NCBI GenBank assembly: GCA_964500895.1
Contig: CAZCQP010000004.1
Span: 35,201-99,200 of the forward strand
Direction of reading: 5' to 3'
Source of the DNA: CAZCQP01 sp964500895
Lineage (GTDB): Bacteria > Bacillota > Clostridia > Lachnospirales > JAISER01
Length of the DNA: 64,000 nt
Shown here: in pieces, positions 51,735-60,492 of the stretch
Numbering within the stretch: the first letter of the stretch is position 1
Layout of the letters: every line of letters begins with the position of its first letter
The notes under the pieces: generated by a model
What the model was told of the DNA's origin: nothing
The model's database searches: none
Seen by the model: the letters and a program-made list of their open reading frames with translations, nothing else
Program-made: the position numbers and the translations under genes

Positions 51735-53186
51735 TTAAGGCTCGAGCAGGGCATCGTCCTGCTGTTCGTCTTCGTAATCTTCCTCAAATTCATCCACGTA
51801 ATACAGCAAACCATCTTCGCCGTAATACACTTGCTTGCCTTCATAATACAACAAGCCATCTTCCCCGTAATACACTTGGCCTTCTTCTTCCGTTTCTTCG
51901 TCGTAGCCTTCGGCTGGGCCGGTTTCGTAAGTTTCGGCATATGCCCCTGCATCAACAGCCACTTCTGTTTCAGCCGCTAATGGTGCTTCCACCGGCTGTG
52001 CTGTTGCCACAAATGCTTCTTCCTCAACGGATGGCACAGGTTCTTCCGGCAGTGTATCAAGCAACGGTTCTGTATCGTCCAAAGCTTCGGGAACTTGCAC
52101 TTCAGGCTCTACAGCCGGTTTAGGTTCTGAAATAGGGAAGGGCATATCCTTGGCCTGGGATTCACTTTTAATGTCTATGCGCCAGCCAGTAAGCTTGGCG
52201 GCCAGCCTTGCATTTTGGCCGTCCCGACCAATGGCCAGGGAAAGCTGATTGTCCGGCACAATGATTTTGGCGCTTTGGTCTTTTTCATCACTGTAGACAG
52301 CCACCACCTTGCTGGGGCTTAGTGCGGCGGCGATGTACGTAGCAGGGTCTTCGTTCCAATTAATGATGTCTATTTTTTCCCCCCGCAATTCGGTAACAAC
52401 CACGTTTACCCGCAAACCATTTTGCCCCACACAGGCACCTACTGCATCTACCTGTGGGTTTTTGGAGTAAACGGCCATTTTTGTACGGCTGCCCGCTTCT
52501 CTGGCAATGGATTTGATCTCCACAATGCCATCGTAAACTTCGGGCACCTCTTGCTCAAAAAGCCGCTTCACCAGCTCTGGGTGCGAACGGGACACATGCA
52601 CCAAGGGGCCCTTGGTGGTTTGCTTTACTTCCGTTACATAAACCTTAATGCGGTCTTGAAAACGATAGTCTTCCCCGGGAACTTGCTCATTTTGGGGCAA
52701 AACAGCATCTAATCTGCCCAGTGCAACATAAACATTTTTCCGTTCCCGTTGCTGGACGATGCCGGTGACCACTTCTTTTTCTTTGGTGATGTATTCGTCA
52801 AAAAGAATTTTCCGTTCTGCTTCCCGAAACTTTTGCACCACCACTTGCTTGGCGGTCTGGGCGGAAACACGGCCGAAGTTTTTCGGGGTAATCACCACGT
52901 CCACCATGTCTCCCAATTCAAAATGGGGGCTCACTTGTTTGGCACTTTCGAAGTCAATTTGCAGGTGTTCGTCGGTAACATGTTCCACCACTTCTTTTTG
53001 CGCCAACACTTTCACTTCACCGGTTTCCCGGTCCACATTCACTTTAATGTTCTGGGAAGTACCGAAATGTTTTTTACAAGCAGAGATTAAAGACGTTTCG
53101 ATGGCTTCGTAAATCACTTCCCGGTCAATATTTTTTTCTTTTGCTATTTGATTTAATTCTTCAATTAAATCAAGCCCTTTATCCAT
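51735..53186 (-). CDS. nusA: transcription factor NusA with acidic repeat tail
   Basis: A 483-residue NusA. N-terminal domain ~1-125, S1 domain ~135-200 ('VVTGIVQQRERKNVYVALGRL'-like, in parts), then KH1-KH2 (~230-345: 'VDAVGACVGQNGLRVNVVVT', 'LSLAIGRDGQNARLAAKLTGW', in parts). The core ends near residue 345, where most Gram-positive NusA end. Here ~135 further residues are Glu/Pro/Val-rich and close with two copies of VYYGEDGLLYY (encoded about 51799-51872) and an Asp/Glu tail. The role of this tail is unknown. Confidence 0.94.
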   Translation of the reverse strand: MDKGLDLIEELNQIAKEKNIDREVIYEAIETSLISACKKHFGTSQNIKVNVDRETGEVKVLAQKEVVEHVTDEHLQIDFESAKQVSPHFELGDMVDVVITPKNFGRVSAQTAKQVVVQKFREAERKILFDEYITKEKEVVTGIVQQRERKNVYVALGRLDAVLPQNEQVPGEDYRFQDRIKVYVTEVKQTTKGPLVHVSRSHPELVKRLFEQEVPEVYDGIVEIKSIAREAGSRTKMAVYSKNPQVDAVGACVGQNGLRVNVVVTELRGEKIDIINWNEDPATYIAAALSPSKVVAVYSDEKDQSAKIIVPDNQLSLAIGRDGQNARLAAKLTGWRIDIKSESQAKDMPFPISEPKPAVEPEVQVPEALDDTEPLLDTLPEEPVPSVEEEAFVATAQPVEAPLAAETEVAVDAGAYAETYETGPAEGYDEETEEEGQVYYGEDGLLYYEGKQVYYGEDGLLYYVDEFEEDYEDEQQDDALLEP

Positions 53187-53213
53187 TTTCCAAAATCCTC
53201 CTTCAACTAGAGC

Positions 53214-53239
53214 GTGTTTGAAAAACCATTTTCAAACAC
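53214..53239. repeat. 11-bp hairpin between rimP and nusA
   Basis: GTGTTTGAAAA pairs perfectly with TTTTCAAACAC around ACCA. On the transcribed minus strand no T-run follows, so it is not an obvious terminator. It may be an mRNA processing or pausing element, or a small palindromic repeat. Confidence 0.65.
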
Positions 53240-53255
53240 TGCCTAAGAACCTGTA

Positions 53256-53720
53256 TTAAAAAATAACTGCTAACCGGCAAGAGGCCATTTCTTCTATTGT
53301 AAAAGCCTGTACACCCAGCATGGGGTCGTCAATGGTGACGATGCCTTCCGCTAAGCCAAGCAACGTGCCTTGGTAAACCTTGTGGCCGTTTTTGGCTTTA
53401 TACAGCTTTACGTCCACCATTTGGCCTTTATACTTTTCGAAGTCTGCTTCCTTAACCAGGGGACGGTCAATACCGGGAGAACACACCTCTAAAATATAGG
53501 CATCTGGAATAGGGTCCTTTTCATCCAATACCTTTTCAACCCGGCGGCTGATGGTTTCACAGTCTTCAATGGTTACACCTTCCGCCTTGTCTATGGTCAC
53601 CCGAACAAAATGGTTTTGTCCTTCCTTAACAAAGGCCACATCAAACAGTTCAAAACCGGCTTCTGTCACCACCGGTTCCAGCAATGTCTTTAAATGGGAT
53701 ACCAGGTTTTTTTTTGCCAT
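53256..53720 (-). CDS. rimP: ribosome maturation factor RimP
   Basis: A 154-residue RimP: 'LEPVVTEAGFELFDVAFVKEG' (in part), 'VRVTIDKAEGVTIEDCETISR', 'DPIPDAYILEVCSPGIDRPL' with the conserved EVSSPGxDRPL variant, and the C-terminal SH3-like barrel. It assists 30S assembly and opens the operon. The start has GAGGTG upstream. Confidence 0.94.
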   Translation of the reverse strand: MAKKNLVSHLKTLLEPVVTEAGFELFDVAFVKEGQNHFVRVTIDKAEGVTIEDCETISRRVEKVLDEKDPIPDAYILEVCSPGIDRPLVKEADFEKYKGQMVDVKLYKAKNGHKVYQGTLLGLAEGIVTIDDPMLGVQAFTIEEMASCRLAVIF

Positions 53721-53793
53721 ATCAACACCTCATTTATATTGCAGCAACATGATTTGCGGCAAACATGCGCAATAAAACTTTAATTACAACAAG

Positions 53794-53819
53794 GAAGAGT
53801 GGGTTTGCGCCCACTCTTC
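53794..53819 (-). terminator. hairpin after coaW
   Basis: GAAGAGTGGG (53794-53803) pairs with CCCACTCTTC (53810-53819), loop TTTGCG. It lies downstream of coaW on the minus strand. The following sequence is only moderately T-rich. Confidence 0.6.
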
Positions 53820-53907
53820 ATCATCACCATTTTATATTGTCCATAAGATTATACCACTTATGCATGGCTGTTGCAACCCTTAATTACGAGAAATGCAGGG
53901 AATTCCC

Positions 53908-54747
53908 TTAAATGTCTTCAAAATGATCGCTTTTAGTAAAAGCAAGAGCGGCACCCACTGCCGTTCCAAACTCTGAATTTTCGGGTATGATAAAGCGTAC
54001 ATCGAACATATCCATCAGTTGTTTAAACACGATGCGGCACTGTGGAATGGAGGACAAACTGCCAATGAGCACAATATCTTTAATGTCTGAATTGCGCACG
54101 GCAAAGATGGAGGATGTACCAATGGTTTGCAAAACCAAGTTCAATATGCCCAAGGCAATGTCTCCTTGGGTGGCCACATCGCTGATGTTGCCAAAATTGG
54201 AGGCGGTAATGTCTGGGGGCAAGCCGGGAAGTTCTTCCTTTGTAATGTCCCCTACCATTAAGTCTACATGGCTTAAGTTGCCGCTCTCTGCAAGCTGGAT
54301 AATCAGCTTTATGTCACGCACGTTTAGCATACGTCCGGCAAGCCCCAAAATGGTGCCGCCACCAATGCCTGTGCCGCCAATGTGCTCAATTCCCAGGCTG
54401 GAAGCTTTAACCAACGCTGTACCGGTGCCCATGCTTACAATGACTGCACGTTTCAGCCCAGAAAGATAAAGGCCGCCCAGGCCGTTGGCCAAAAACTCTT
54501 CCACACGTCCGGTGGAAATGCCGTATATGGGTTTGTTTATAAAAGAAGCACCCACACCCGTGAGCATCACCTTGTCTACATCGGCCAGGCTAAGGCTGTT
54601 GGCGTCTATAAACTTGCCGAAAGCGCCAAATAAAGAGGCCACAGGGTCTGCAGCACGCACCGTTAAAGGTGTTTTGGTCAAGCCATTTTCCAGCCCCACA
54701 ATTTTAGTAATGCTGCCCCCAATGTCAATACCTACCACAATGCCCAT
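53908..54747 (-). CDS. coaW: type II pantothenate kinase
   Basis: A 279-residue ASKHA-fold kinase starting at ATG 54747, eight bases after AGGAGG. 'VVGIDIGGSITKIVGLE' (phosphate 1), 'VMLTGVGASFINKPIYGI', 'AVIVSMGTGTALVKAS', 'GGTGIGGGTILGLAGRML' and 'IVLIGSLSSIPQCRIVF' match the type II family found in staphylococci and some Clostridia. It starts CoA synthesis from pantothenate and is usually insensitive to CoA feedback. It follows an ECF S-component gene in the same direction. Confidence 0.9.
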   Translation of the reverse strand: MGIVVGIDIGGSITKIVGLENGLTKTPLTVRAADPVASLFGAFGKFIDANSLSLADVDKVMLTGVGASFINKPIYGISTGRVEEFLANGLGGLYLSGLKRAVIVSMGTGTALVKASSLGIEHIGGTGIGGGTILGLAGRMLNVRDIKLIIQLAESGNLSHVDLMVGDITKEELPGLPPDITASNFGNISDVATQGDIALGILNLVLQTIGTSSIFAVRNSDIKDIVLIGSLSSIPQCRIVFKQLMDMFDVRFIIPENSEFGTAVGAALAFTKSDHFEDI

Positions 54748-54866
54748 GCTGCCCCTCCTAGGTATGCAAAAATACACATCATTCCCAATTCATGGGAATT
54801 TCGGCTTCATGGTTCATTATACATCATTTTAAGGTATTTACAACCATTTTTTACATTAATAAGTAT

Positions 54867-55412
54867 TTAGCGCTTTAACGCACGTTTTAACAACGGTATG
54901 AGCACCAACGCCATTGCGCCGCCAACCAGTGCGGTAATCAACTGTGGGTAGGAAAAGGACTGCCCAAGCATAGCCGCCTGTTTTTCATTAATGCCGGGTA
55001 AAAAGGGAAGGGCAAGCCGCACAATAGCCACCCATAAAAAGATGAATTTTACAACCGCCGCTGCCACCAAAGACAAGGCAAGCAAAATCATGTTGGTTTT
55101 CTCCTGGTCTTGCACGGCTTTGCAGCCGGCCAAATAGGCCACGGTTACAAACAATACGTTACCCATGGAAACAAAAGCCACAATTTGGGGGAAAGCCGGG
55201 CCAACACCAACGGTAAAGGCCAGTACGGGGGATAAAACCGCCACAATAATTCCGCCCCACATGCCTGTAAAGAACACGCTGACAAGTAAAATGAGGTTCA
55301 CCAAAGAACCGGTTACCAACTGGCCAAAGGGGCGGGTAATGAATTGCACCGCTACCAATAAAGCCATTAATACAGCGCCTTGGGTAACCTGCTGTATTTT
55401 TGTTTTGTTCAT
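54867..55412 (-). CDS. ECF transporter S-component, probably for pantothenate
   Basis: A 181-residue integral membrane protein with five or six hydrophobic segments: 'AVLMALLVAVQFITRPFGQLV' (in part), 'NLILLVSVFFTGMWGGIIVA', 'IVAFVSMGNVLFVTVAYL' and 'LITALVGGAMALVLIPLL'. Size, the N-terminal helix and the Gly-rich spans fit a substrate-binding S-component that shares an energising module encoded elsewhere. The kinase for pantothenate is the next gene, so pantothenate is the best guess for the ligand (PanT-like). A structured leader with its own promoter precedes it. Confidence 0.8.
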   Translation of the reverse strand: MNKTKIQQVTQGAVLMALLVAVQFITRPFGQLVTGSLVNLILLVSVFFTGMWGGIIVAVLSPVLAFTVGVGPAFPQIVAFVSMGNVLFVTVAYLAGCKAVQDQEKTNMILLALSLVAAAVVKFIFLWVAIVRLALPFLPGINEKQAAMLGQSFSYPQLITALVGGAMALVLIPLLKRALKR

Positions 55413-55439
55413 AATAAAAACCTCCTCGTAATGCTTTAC

Positions 55440-55523
55440 AGCAATTCTTTTATAACCAAATGGTTGTTATTCTCTAGAATTGCTATAGGATAATAGTGTA
55501 TACCAATTAGCCGTTTTTGTCAA
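55440..55523 (-). promoter_or_regulatory. promoter and hairpin leader of the S-component gene
   Basis: On the minus strand TTGACA (55523-55518) and TACACT (55500-55495) are 17 bases apart. In the leader, AGCAATTCT and AGAATTGCT (55484-55476 and 55448-55440) form a 9-bp stem, with AACCA/TGGTT nested inside. The nested palindrome could be an operator or a small RNA switch. A known riboswitch class is not apparent. Confidence 0.55.
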
Positions 55524-55590
55524 AGCAAAAAACAGCAAACAGGCCATTTGTAAAATTGTCGTATATAGCCAATTTTAACCTACATTATGC

Positions 55591-55619
55591 TTGATAAAAA
55601 CAAAAAAAAGGTATATGAT
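55591..55619 (+). promoter_or_regulatory. promoter of the ktr operon
   Basis: TTGATA (55591-55596) and TATGAT (55614-55619) are separated by 17 bases. Initiation near 55626 leaves an untranslated leader of about 287 nt before ktrB. Confidence 0.7.
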
Positions 55620-55625
55620 AAAAAT

Positions 55626-55912
55626 CAATGCACTGCGGCATAATTTCAACAGTTTAGCAGAATTTGCTTCCGCCCCATTGTAGGAGCTGAACAGTTTCAT
55701 GGGAGCCGGCCATTTCTGCCTACCTACAATTGGATTATATGCACTGAAAACCCGTTTCATCCACCAGACATACGTTTTATGGGGTTTGCCTGGGAAGCGG
55801 GGAGTCATGGTTGCAATTTGTTTGGAACAGATATATAATACCGTATTTGTACGGGCGCATAAAGAACTTTTTTATCTAATACATTTGCCTGGAATGTGGG
55901 GTACCAAGGTCC
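55626..55912 (+). ncRNA. structured 5' leader of ktrB (candidate cis-regulatory RNA)
   Basis: The leader folds as a nested set by eye: GCTTCC (about 55667-55672) with GGAAGC (about 55792-55797) closes a domain that holds ATTGTAGG/CCTACAAT, itself enclosing ATGG/CCAT, and AAACCC/GGGTTT. A further CCGTA-TTTG-TACGG hairpin near 55840 precedes the coding start. Ktr genes in Gram-positives are often controlled by the c-di-AMP (ydaO/yuaA) riboswitch, but its core motifs are not evident here. Class unknown. Confidence 0.5.
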
Positions 55913-57253
55913 ATGATTAAAATTAATAAATTAAATTTTACTGCTTTGCAAATTTTGTCCACAGGCTTTGCTATGGTTATTTTAATAGGGGCACTGCTGC
56001 TGATGACGCCTTTGGCTAACCGAAACGGCATTGGCCTCTCTTTTATTAACGCATTGTTTACGTCTGCGTCTGCCACATGTGTAACCGGGTTGATTATCAA
56101 TGATACATACACCCAATTTACGTTGTTTGGCCAGCTTGTTATTTTGTGTCTCATTCAAATTGGTGCGCTGGGTTTCATGGCCATTGCGTTGTTTTTTTCT
56201 ATGGTGATGGGCAAACGTATTGGCTTGAGGGAACGTTCCCTTATGGTAGAGTCTATCGGCGCACTGAAAATTGGTGGCATTATCCGGCTGGTGCGGCGTG
56301 TGCTGTTAGGGACGATGTTCATTGAGCTTTGCGGGGCAGTGTTGCTGGCCTTACGGTTTTGCCCCCGTTTTGGGCTGATAGTAGGTATATGGTATGGGGT
56401 GTTTCATTCCGTTTCTGCATTTTGTAACGCCGGGTTTGACTTGATGGGCCGCATTGCCCCTGGCAGTTCCCTCACTGTTTTTGCAGGGGATGTGGTGGTG
56501 AATGTGGTCATTATGTCTTTAATTGTTATTGGCGGCATAGGCTTTGTGGTGTGGGACGATTTAACCGACCATACGTGGCATTTTAAAAAATACCGGCTGC
56601 AAACCAAAATTGTTTTTTCAACCACTTTTTTTCTCATTTTGGGCGGGGCTGCGCTGATGCTTTTCTTTGAATACAACCATGCTTTTGTGGATATGACATG
56701 GAAAGAGAAGATTTTGGCTTCCTTTTTTCAATCGGTCACCCCACGTACTGCCGGTTTTAATACGGTACACATGGATACCTTAAGCGAAAGCGGAACCGCA
56801 CTAACCATGATTTTAATGTTTATTGGTGCTTCCCCTGGGTCTACCGGTGGTGGTATTAAAACAACAGCTTTTTTTGTTATTATGTTTTCTGTTATCTCCT
56901 TTGTCCGCAAACGGGACGGCATTAATGTTTTTCACCGAAAAGTGGAAGATGGTGCAGTGGAAAGAGCTTACAACAGCGCAACACTGTATGTGGTGGCCGC
57001 TTTGATTGGCACCTTGCTCATTTGTTACCAAGGCTTGAACTTGGAAGCCGTGTTTTTTGAGGTGCTTTCCGCCATTGGTACGGTGGGGCTTTCAAAAGGC
57101 ATTACAGGGCAGCTTTCTGTAGGTTCCAAGGCCGTCATTATTGTGCTGATGTACATTGGCCGTGTGGGTAGCTTGTCTGTGGCCATGGCTGTTAGTGAAC
57201 GGCGCATTAAGTCTAAAGTGAATAATATAGAAGAAAAAATTATTACGGGATGA
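55913..57253 (+). CDS. ktrB: potassium uptake channel KtrB/TrkH
   Basis: A 446-residue membrane protein of the SKT family with four MPM repeats. The selectivity-filter regions are ATCVTGLIINDT, SAFCNAGFDLMG, TPRTAGFNTVHM and IGTVGLSKGITG, each with the filter Gly. Length and absence of extra N-terminal spans fit KtrB rather than TrkH of enterics. KtrA follows ten bases on and forms the nucleotide-gating ring. Expression is likely controlled through the long leader. Confidence 0.95.
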   Translation: MIKINKLNFTALQILSTGFAMVILIGALLLMTPLANRNGIGLSFINALFTSASATCVTGLIINDTYTQFTLFGQLVILCLIQIGALGFMAIALFFSMVMGKRIGLRERSLMVESIGALKIGGIIRLVRRVLLGTMFIELCGAVLLALRFCPRFGLIVGIWYGVFHSVSAFCNAGFDLMGRIAPGSSLTVFAGDVVVNVVIMSLIVIGGIGFVVWDDLTDHTWHFKKYRLQTKIVFSTTFFLILGGAALMLFFEYNHAFVDMTWKEKILASFFQSVTPRTAGFNTVHMDTLSESGTALTMILMFIGASPGSTGGGIKTTAFFVIMFSVISFVRKRDGINVFHRKVEDGAVERAYNSATLYVVAALIGTLLICYQGLNLEAVFFEVLSAIGTVGLSKGITGQLSVGSKAVIIVLMYIGRVGSLSVAMAVSERRIKSKVNNIEEKIITG

Positions 57254-57262
57254 GGTATTTAA

Positions 57263-57916
57263 ATGAAATCAATGCTGGTCATTGGTCTTGGCCGGTTCGG
57301 CAGACATCTTTCCATGAAGTTGGCGGAACTTGGTAACGAAGTCATGGTGGTAGACAAGGATGAAGCCAACGTACAGCGGCTTGCACCTTATGTAACGTCT
57401 GCCCATGTAGCAGATTGCCAGGATGAAGAAGTGATAAGGGAACTTGGTATCAGCAATTTTGATGTGTGCTTTGTGTGCGTAAGCGGCAACTTTCAGTCTT
57501 CTTTGGAAATTACATCCACGTTGCGGGACATGGGGGCTAAGTTCATTGTGTCTAAAGCCGACCGTGAAAAGCAAGCCAAGTTTTTAGATAAAATTGGCGC
57601 AGACGTTGTGATTCATGCTGAAATGGACATGGCCCAGCGTGTGGCTGTACGCTTTAGCACCAAAAATGCCTTTGACTACATTGAATTAACGCCCGAGTAT
57701 GCCATCACTGAAATATTGGTGCCAGAGTCCTGGGTGGGCAAGACAATCGGCAAAATTAATGTGCGTTCCAAATACCATGTAAACATCATTGGTTATAAAA
57801 ACGGCGACGATAAAGTGATTCCTGTTTTAACCGCAGACCATGTGTTTGGAAAAGAAGAGCACCTGCTTTTGGCAGGTAATATTAAAGACACCATGCGGAT
57901 GACAGGCAGGTCATAA
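57263..57916 (+). CDS. ktrA: potassium uptake regulatory subunit KtrA
   Basis: A 217-residue RCK protein. RCK_N has MLVIGLGRFGRHLSMKLAELG (in part) with the G-x-G-x-x-G site and the acidic end VVDKDEANV. RCK_C (TrkA_C, ~140-217) is the usual site of c-di-AMP binding in this family. ATP or ADP binding opens or closes KtrB. Confidence 0.95.
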   Translation: MKSMLVIGLGRFGRHLSMKLAELGNEVMVVDKDEANVQRLAPYVTSAHVADCQDEEVIRELGISNFDVCFVCVSGNFQSSLEITSTLRDMGAKFIVSKADREKQAKFLDKIGADVVIHAEMDMAQRVAVRFSTKNAFDYIELTPEYAITEILVPESWVGKTIGKINVRSKYHVNIIGYKNGDDKVIPVLTADHVFGKEEHLLLAGNIKDTMRMTGRS

Positions 57917-57947
57917 AAACCAATCCTTATTAAATGGGGGAAGTGTC

Positions 57948-58982
57948 ATGGCATTGAAGCAAATAAGGCTGAATATTGTAGGTTTTGGACAAGCAGCCAA
58001 AGCCTTTACAGCACTGCTCATTTCTAAAGAGGCAGAGTTGCGTGAAGCGTGGAATACCCAGGTGCTTATTACGGCCGTGGTGTCTAAACGCAAAGGTGTG
58101 CTCATAGACCCAAATGGTTTAGACTTACATAAACTTTTGCAGGATGTTCCAGAGGGGGAAAGGTTTCCCCATGCACTGCCCCCATCTGTTACCACCTTGG
58201 ATGTGATTCAACAGGCCAAGGCAGATGTGGTGGTGGAATTAAGCCCTTTGTCCATTCAAGACGGGCAGCCTGCCATTAGCCATATTGAATGTGCTTTTGA
58301 ACATAACCAGCACGTCATCACAGCCAACAAAGGCCCTATTGCCTGGGCGTTCCACCAGCTGAACACCATGGCAAAACAAAAGGGGTTGCACTTTTTATAT
58401 GAAACCACCGTTATGGACGGTGCCCCCATTTTTAACTTGATGCAATATGCATGTCCCGGTTGCCAGGTGGTTGGCTTTGAAGGTGTTTTAAACACCACCA
58501 CCAATTTTATATTGGAAGAACTGGAAAAAGGGAACAGCTTTGAAGATGCAGTGGCGGAAGCCCAACGCCGGGGGTTTGCAGACACAGACCCCACCATGGA
58601 CATTACCGGCATGGACGCAGCGGCAAAAACCTGCGCCCTCATCAATGGGTTGATGGGGGGAAGGCTAAACCCCACCATGATAGAAGCCACCGGCATTGAA
58701 GGCATTACCGGGCAAATGTTGCAGGACGCCCGTAGCAAGGGCCAAACCATTAAGCTCTATTGCCGGGGTTACCGGGAAGGAGACACCATCAAAGGGGTGG
58801 TGAAGCCGGAAACCATTTCGCTGACCCATCCTTTTGCTGGGGTTAGCGGCACATCTTCGGTGCTTACCTTGGAAACAGACTTAATGGGTAAAATCACCGT
58901 GGTGGAGCACGACCCTGAAATTGAACAAACCGCTTACGGTATTTACAGTGATTGTTTAACCCTTATCCGGCTTTTGGCATGA
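57948..58982 (+). CDS. homoserine dehydrogenase without ACT domain
   Basis: A 344-residue protein. It starts with a Rossmann segment (RLNIVGFGQAAKAFTALL). 'HVITANKGPIAWAFHQL' carries the conserved Lys, 'LYETTVMDGAPIFNLM' and 'GVLNTTTNFILEELEKG' are active-site loops, and 'GFADTDPTMDITGMDAAAKT' contains the catalytic Asp/Lys region. Typical Gram-positive enzymes (~430) carry a C-terminal ACT domain for threonine control; it is missing here. It reduces aspartate semialdehyde to homoserine or acts on a related substrate. It sits oddly between potassium transport and surface-glycan genes. Confidence 0.82.
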   Translation: MALKQIRLNIVGFGQAAKAFTALLISKEAELREAWNTQVLITAVVSKRKGVLIDPNGLDLHKLLQDVPEGERFPHALPPSVTTLDVIQQAKADVVVELSPLSIQDGQPAISHIECAFEHNQHVITANKGPIAWAFHQLNTMAKQKGLHFLYETTVMDGAPIFNLMQYACPGCQVVGFEGVLNTTTNFILEELEKGNSFEDAVAEAQRRGFADTDPTMDITGMDAAAKTCALINGLMGGRLNPTMIEATGIEGITGQMLQDARSKGQTIKLYCRGYREGDTIKGVVKPETISLTHPFAGVSGTSSVLTLETDLMGKITVVEHDPEIEQTAYGIYSDCLTLIRLLA

Positions 58983-58994
58983 TGAGGGTGTCCT

Positions 58995-60467
58995 ATGAAA
59001 ACTTATAAACGTTTATACGTTTGCATTCTTATACTTGTTACCATCCATGGCCATCCGGTGGTTGCTCAAGACATCGCCCAAGACATCACATCTCAGGTGG
59101 GCATCAACCCTATTGAACAGCTTTCGCTTGCTGCTTTAACCAATCAAAACCCTGCTGCGGGGGTTTCCATCCCCGCCGGCAGTATTCTAACCATAACCAG
59201 TGATTACCCCATAGGCAGTTTATACATACAATTTAACAAACCCCCAGCTGCACCATGGCAAATGGGTGCAGAGGGCGCACCCAGTGTCACATGCGGTGCA
59301 AATGGTTTTTTGCATGAATATGTGGACGTGGCGCAAGCCTTTGGTGCCCCGGTTCAAAGCTTCACCATACAATTTGCAGACGCAGATTATGTGGTTGGGG
59401 AAATGACATTTTTTGCAGAAGGAAAACCCCCGAGCTGGGTGCAAAGATGGCAGCCCCCGGCAGAGGGGCAGACCGATTTGTTGCTCTTTTCTACCCACAG
59501 CGATGATGAACACTTGTTTTTTGCGGGAATATTGCCGGATACCACAGCCAAAGGGTTGACCCCTCAAGTGGTTTACATGACCAATCACTTTGACAACACC
59601 ACAAGGCTCCATGAACAGCTGGACGGCTTGTGGGCAGCAGGGGTGACCCATTACCCCTTGGTGGGCCCTTTTCCTGATTTGTATGCGGAAAGCTTGGAAG
59701 GGGCGTTGGCAGCTTTTCAAGGGGCAGGCTACAGTGAAGAAGACTTTTTGGCTTTTCAAGTGGACATGCTCCGTCGGTTTAAGCCTTATGTGGCCGTGGG
59801 CCATGACTTTAAAGGGGAGTATGGCCATGGTGCCCATATGCTGAATGCCGGCACATTGGCCCGAGCTTTGGATATGGCGGCGGATGGAGACAGTTTTCCC
59901 CAATCTGCTACACAATACGGCGTATGGGACACCCCAAAGGCCTATATACACCTGTATACCGAGGGCTTGTCCACCGTCAACTTAAACATGGACACCCCTT
60001 TGGAGGCTTACAATGGCCAATCCGCCTTTGCTGTTTCCCAAAAAGGCTACGATTACCACCGTTCCCAGCACTGGACGTGGTTTACCCAATGGCTTCTAGG
60101 TACACAGGCCAACCCCATAACCCAAGCTACCCAAATTAAAAGCTACAGCCCCCTTCAATTTGGGCTCTATCGCTCTACAGTAGGGCAGGATGAAACGGGG
60201 CAGGATTTTTGGGAACATATCACCCCTTATGGCTGGCAACCGGTTGCGGAAGTGGAAGAAAGCCCTGCGCCTACAGCCACACCTGCCCTAACGCCAAGCC
60301 CAATTTTAAGCCCCCCAGCCAGCCTGGCAAAACACAGCACCCAAACGTTGTGGAAGCAAAAGGGCATGGTGGTTTTTACTGGCTTTGTTGCAGCAGCGGT
60401 TCTCGGCTTACTCAGTTTGTTAGCCAACGTATTTGTTAAGCGAAGACAACGTTATAAAAGACATTAA
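58995..60467 (+). CDS. exported PIG-L-family deacetylase, membrane-anchored
   Basis: A 490-residue protein with signal peptide (~1-25, ending VVAQ), an N-terminal beta domain (~35-150) and a PIG-L/LmbE domain (~155-390). Zinc motifs are STHSDDEHLF (His168, Asp170-Asp171-Glu172) and GEYGHGAHM (His278, His281). A Pro/Thr-rich stalk and a C-terminal membrane span (~455-480) with a basic tail anchor it outside. The family removes N-acetyl groups from GlcNAc-containing glycans or glycolipids. A surface-polymer deacetylase is likely, fitting the glycosyltransferase and glycosidase genes that follow. Confidence 0.87.
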   Translation: MKTYKRLYVCILILVTIHGHPVVAQDIAQDITSQVGINPIEQLSLAALTNQNPAAGVSIPAGSILTITSDYPIGSLYIQFNKPPAAPWQMGAEGAPSVTCGANGFLHEYVDVAQAFGAPVQSFTIQFADADYVVGEMTFFAEGKPPSWVQRWQPPAEGQTDLLLFSTHSDDEHLFFAGILPDTTAKGLTPQVVYMTNHFDNTTRLHEQLDGLWAAGVTHYPLVGPFPDLYAESLEGALAAFQGAGYSEEDFLAFQVDMLRRFKPYVAVGHDFKGEYGHGAHMLNAGTLARALDMAADGDSFPQSATQYGVWDTPKAYIHLYTEGLSTVNLNMDTPLEAYNGQSAFAVSQKGYDYHRSQHWTWFTQWLLGTQANPITQATQIKSYSPLQFGLYRSTVGQDETGQDFWEHITPYGWQPVAEVEESPAPTATPALTPSPILSPPASLAKHSTQTLWKQKGMVVFTGFVAAAVLGLLSLLANVFVKRRQRYKRH

Positions 60468-60492
60468 CTGCACCTCAACTTTAGGAGTGTTC

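Noticed and set aside
53214..53239. Terminator between rimP and nusA
   Set aside because: No T-run follows on the transcribed strand, and the genes form a conserved operon.
55626..55912. Naming the ktrB leader a c-di-AMP (ydaO/yuaA) riboswitch
   Set aside because: The gene context fits, but I could not find the conserved core segments of that class. It is kept as an unclassified structured leader.
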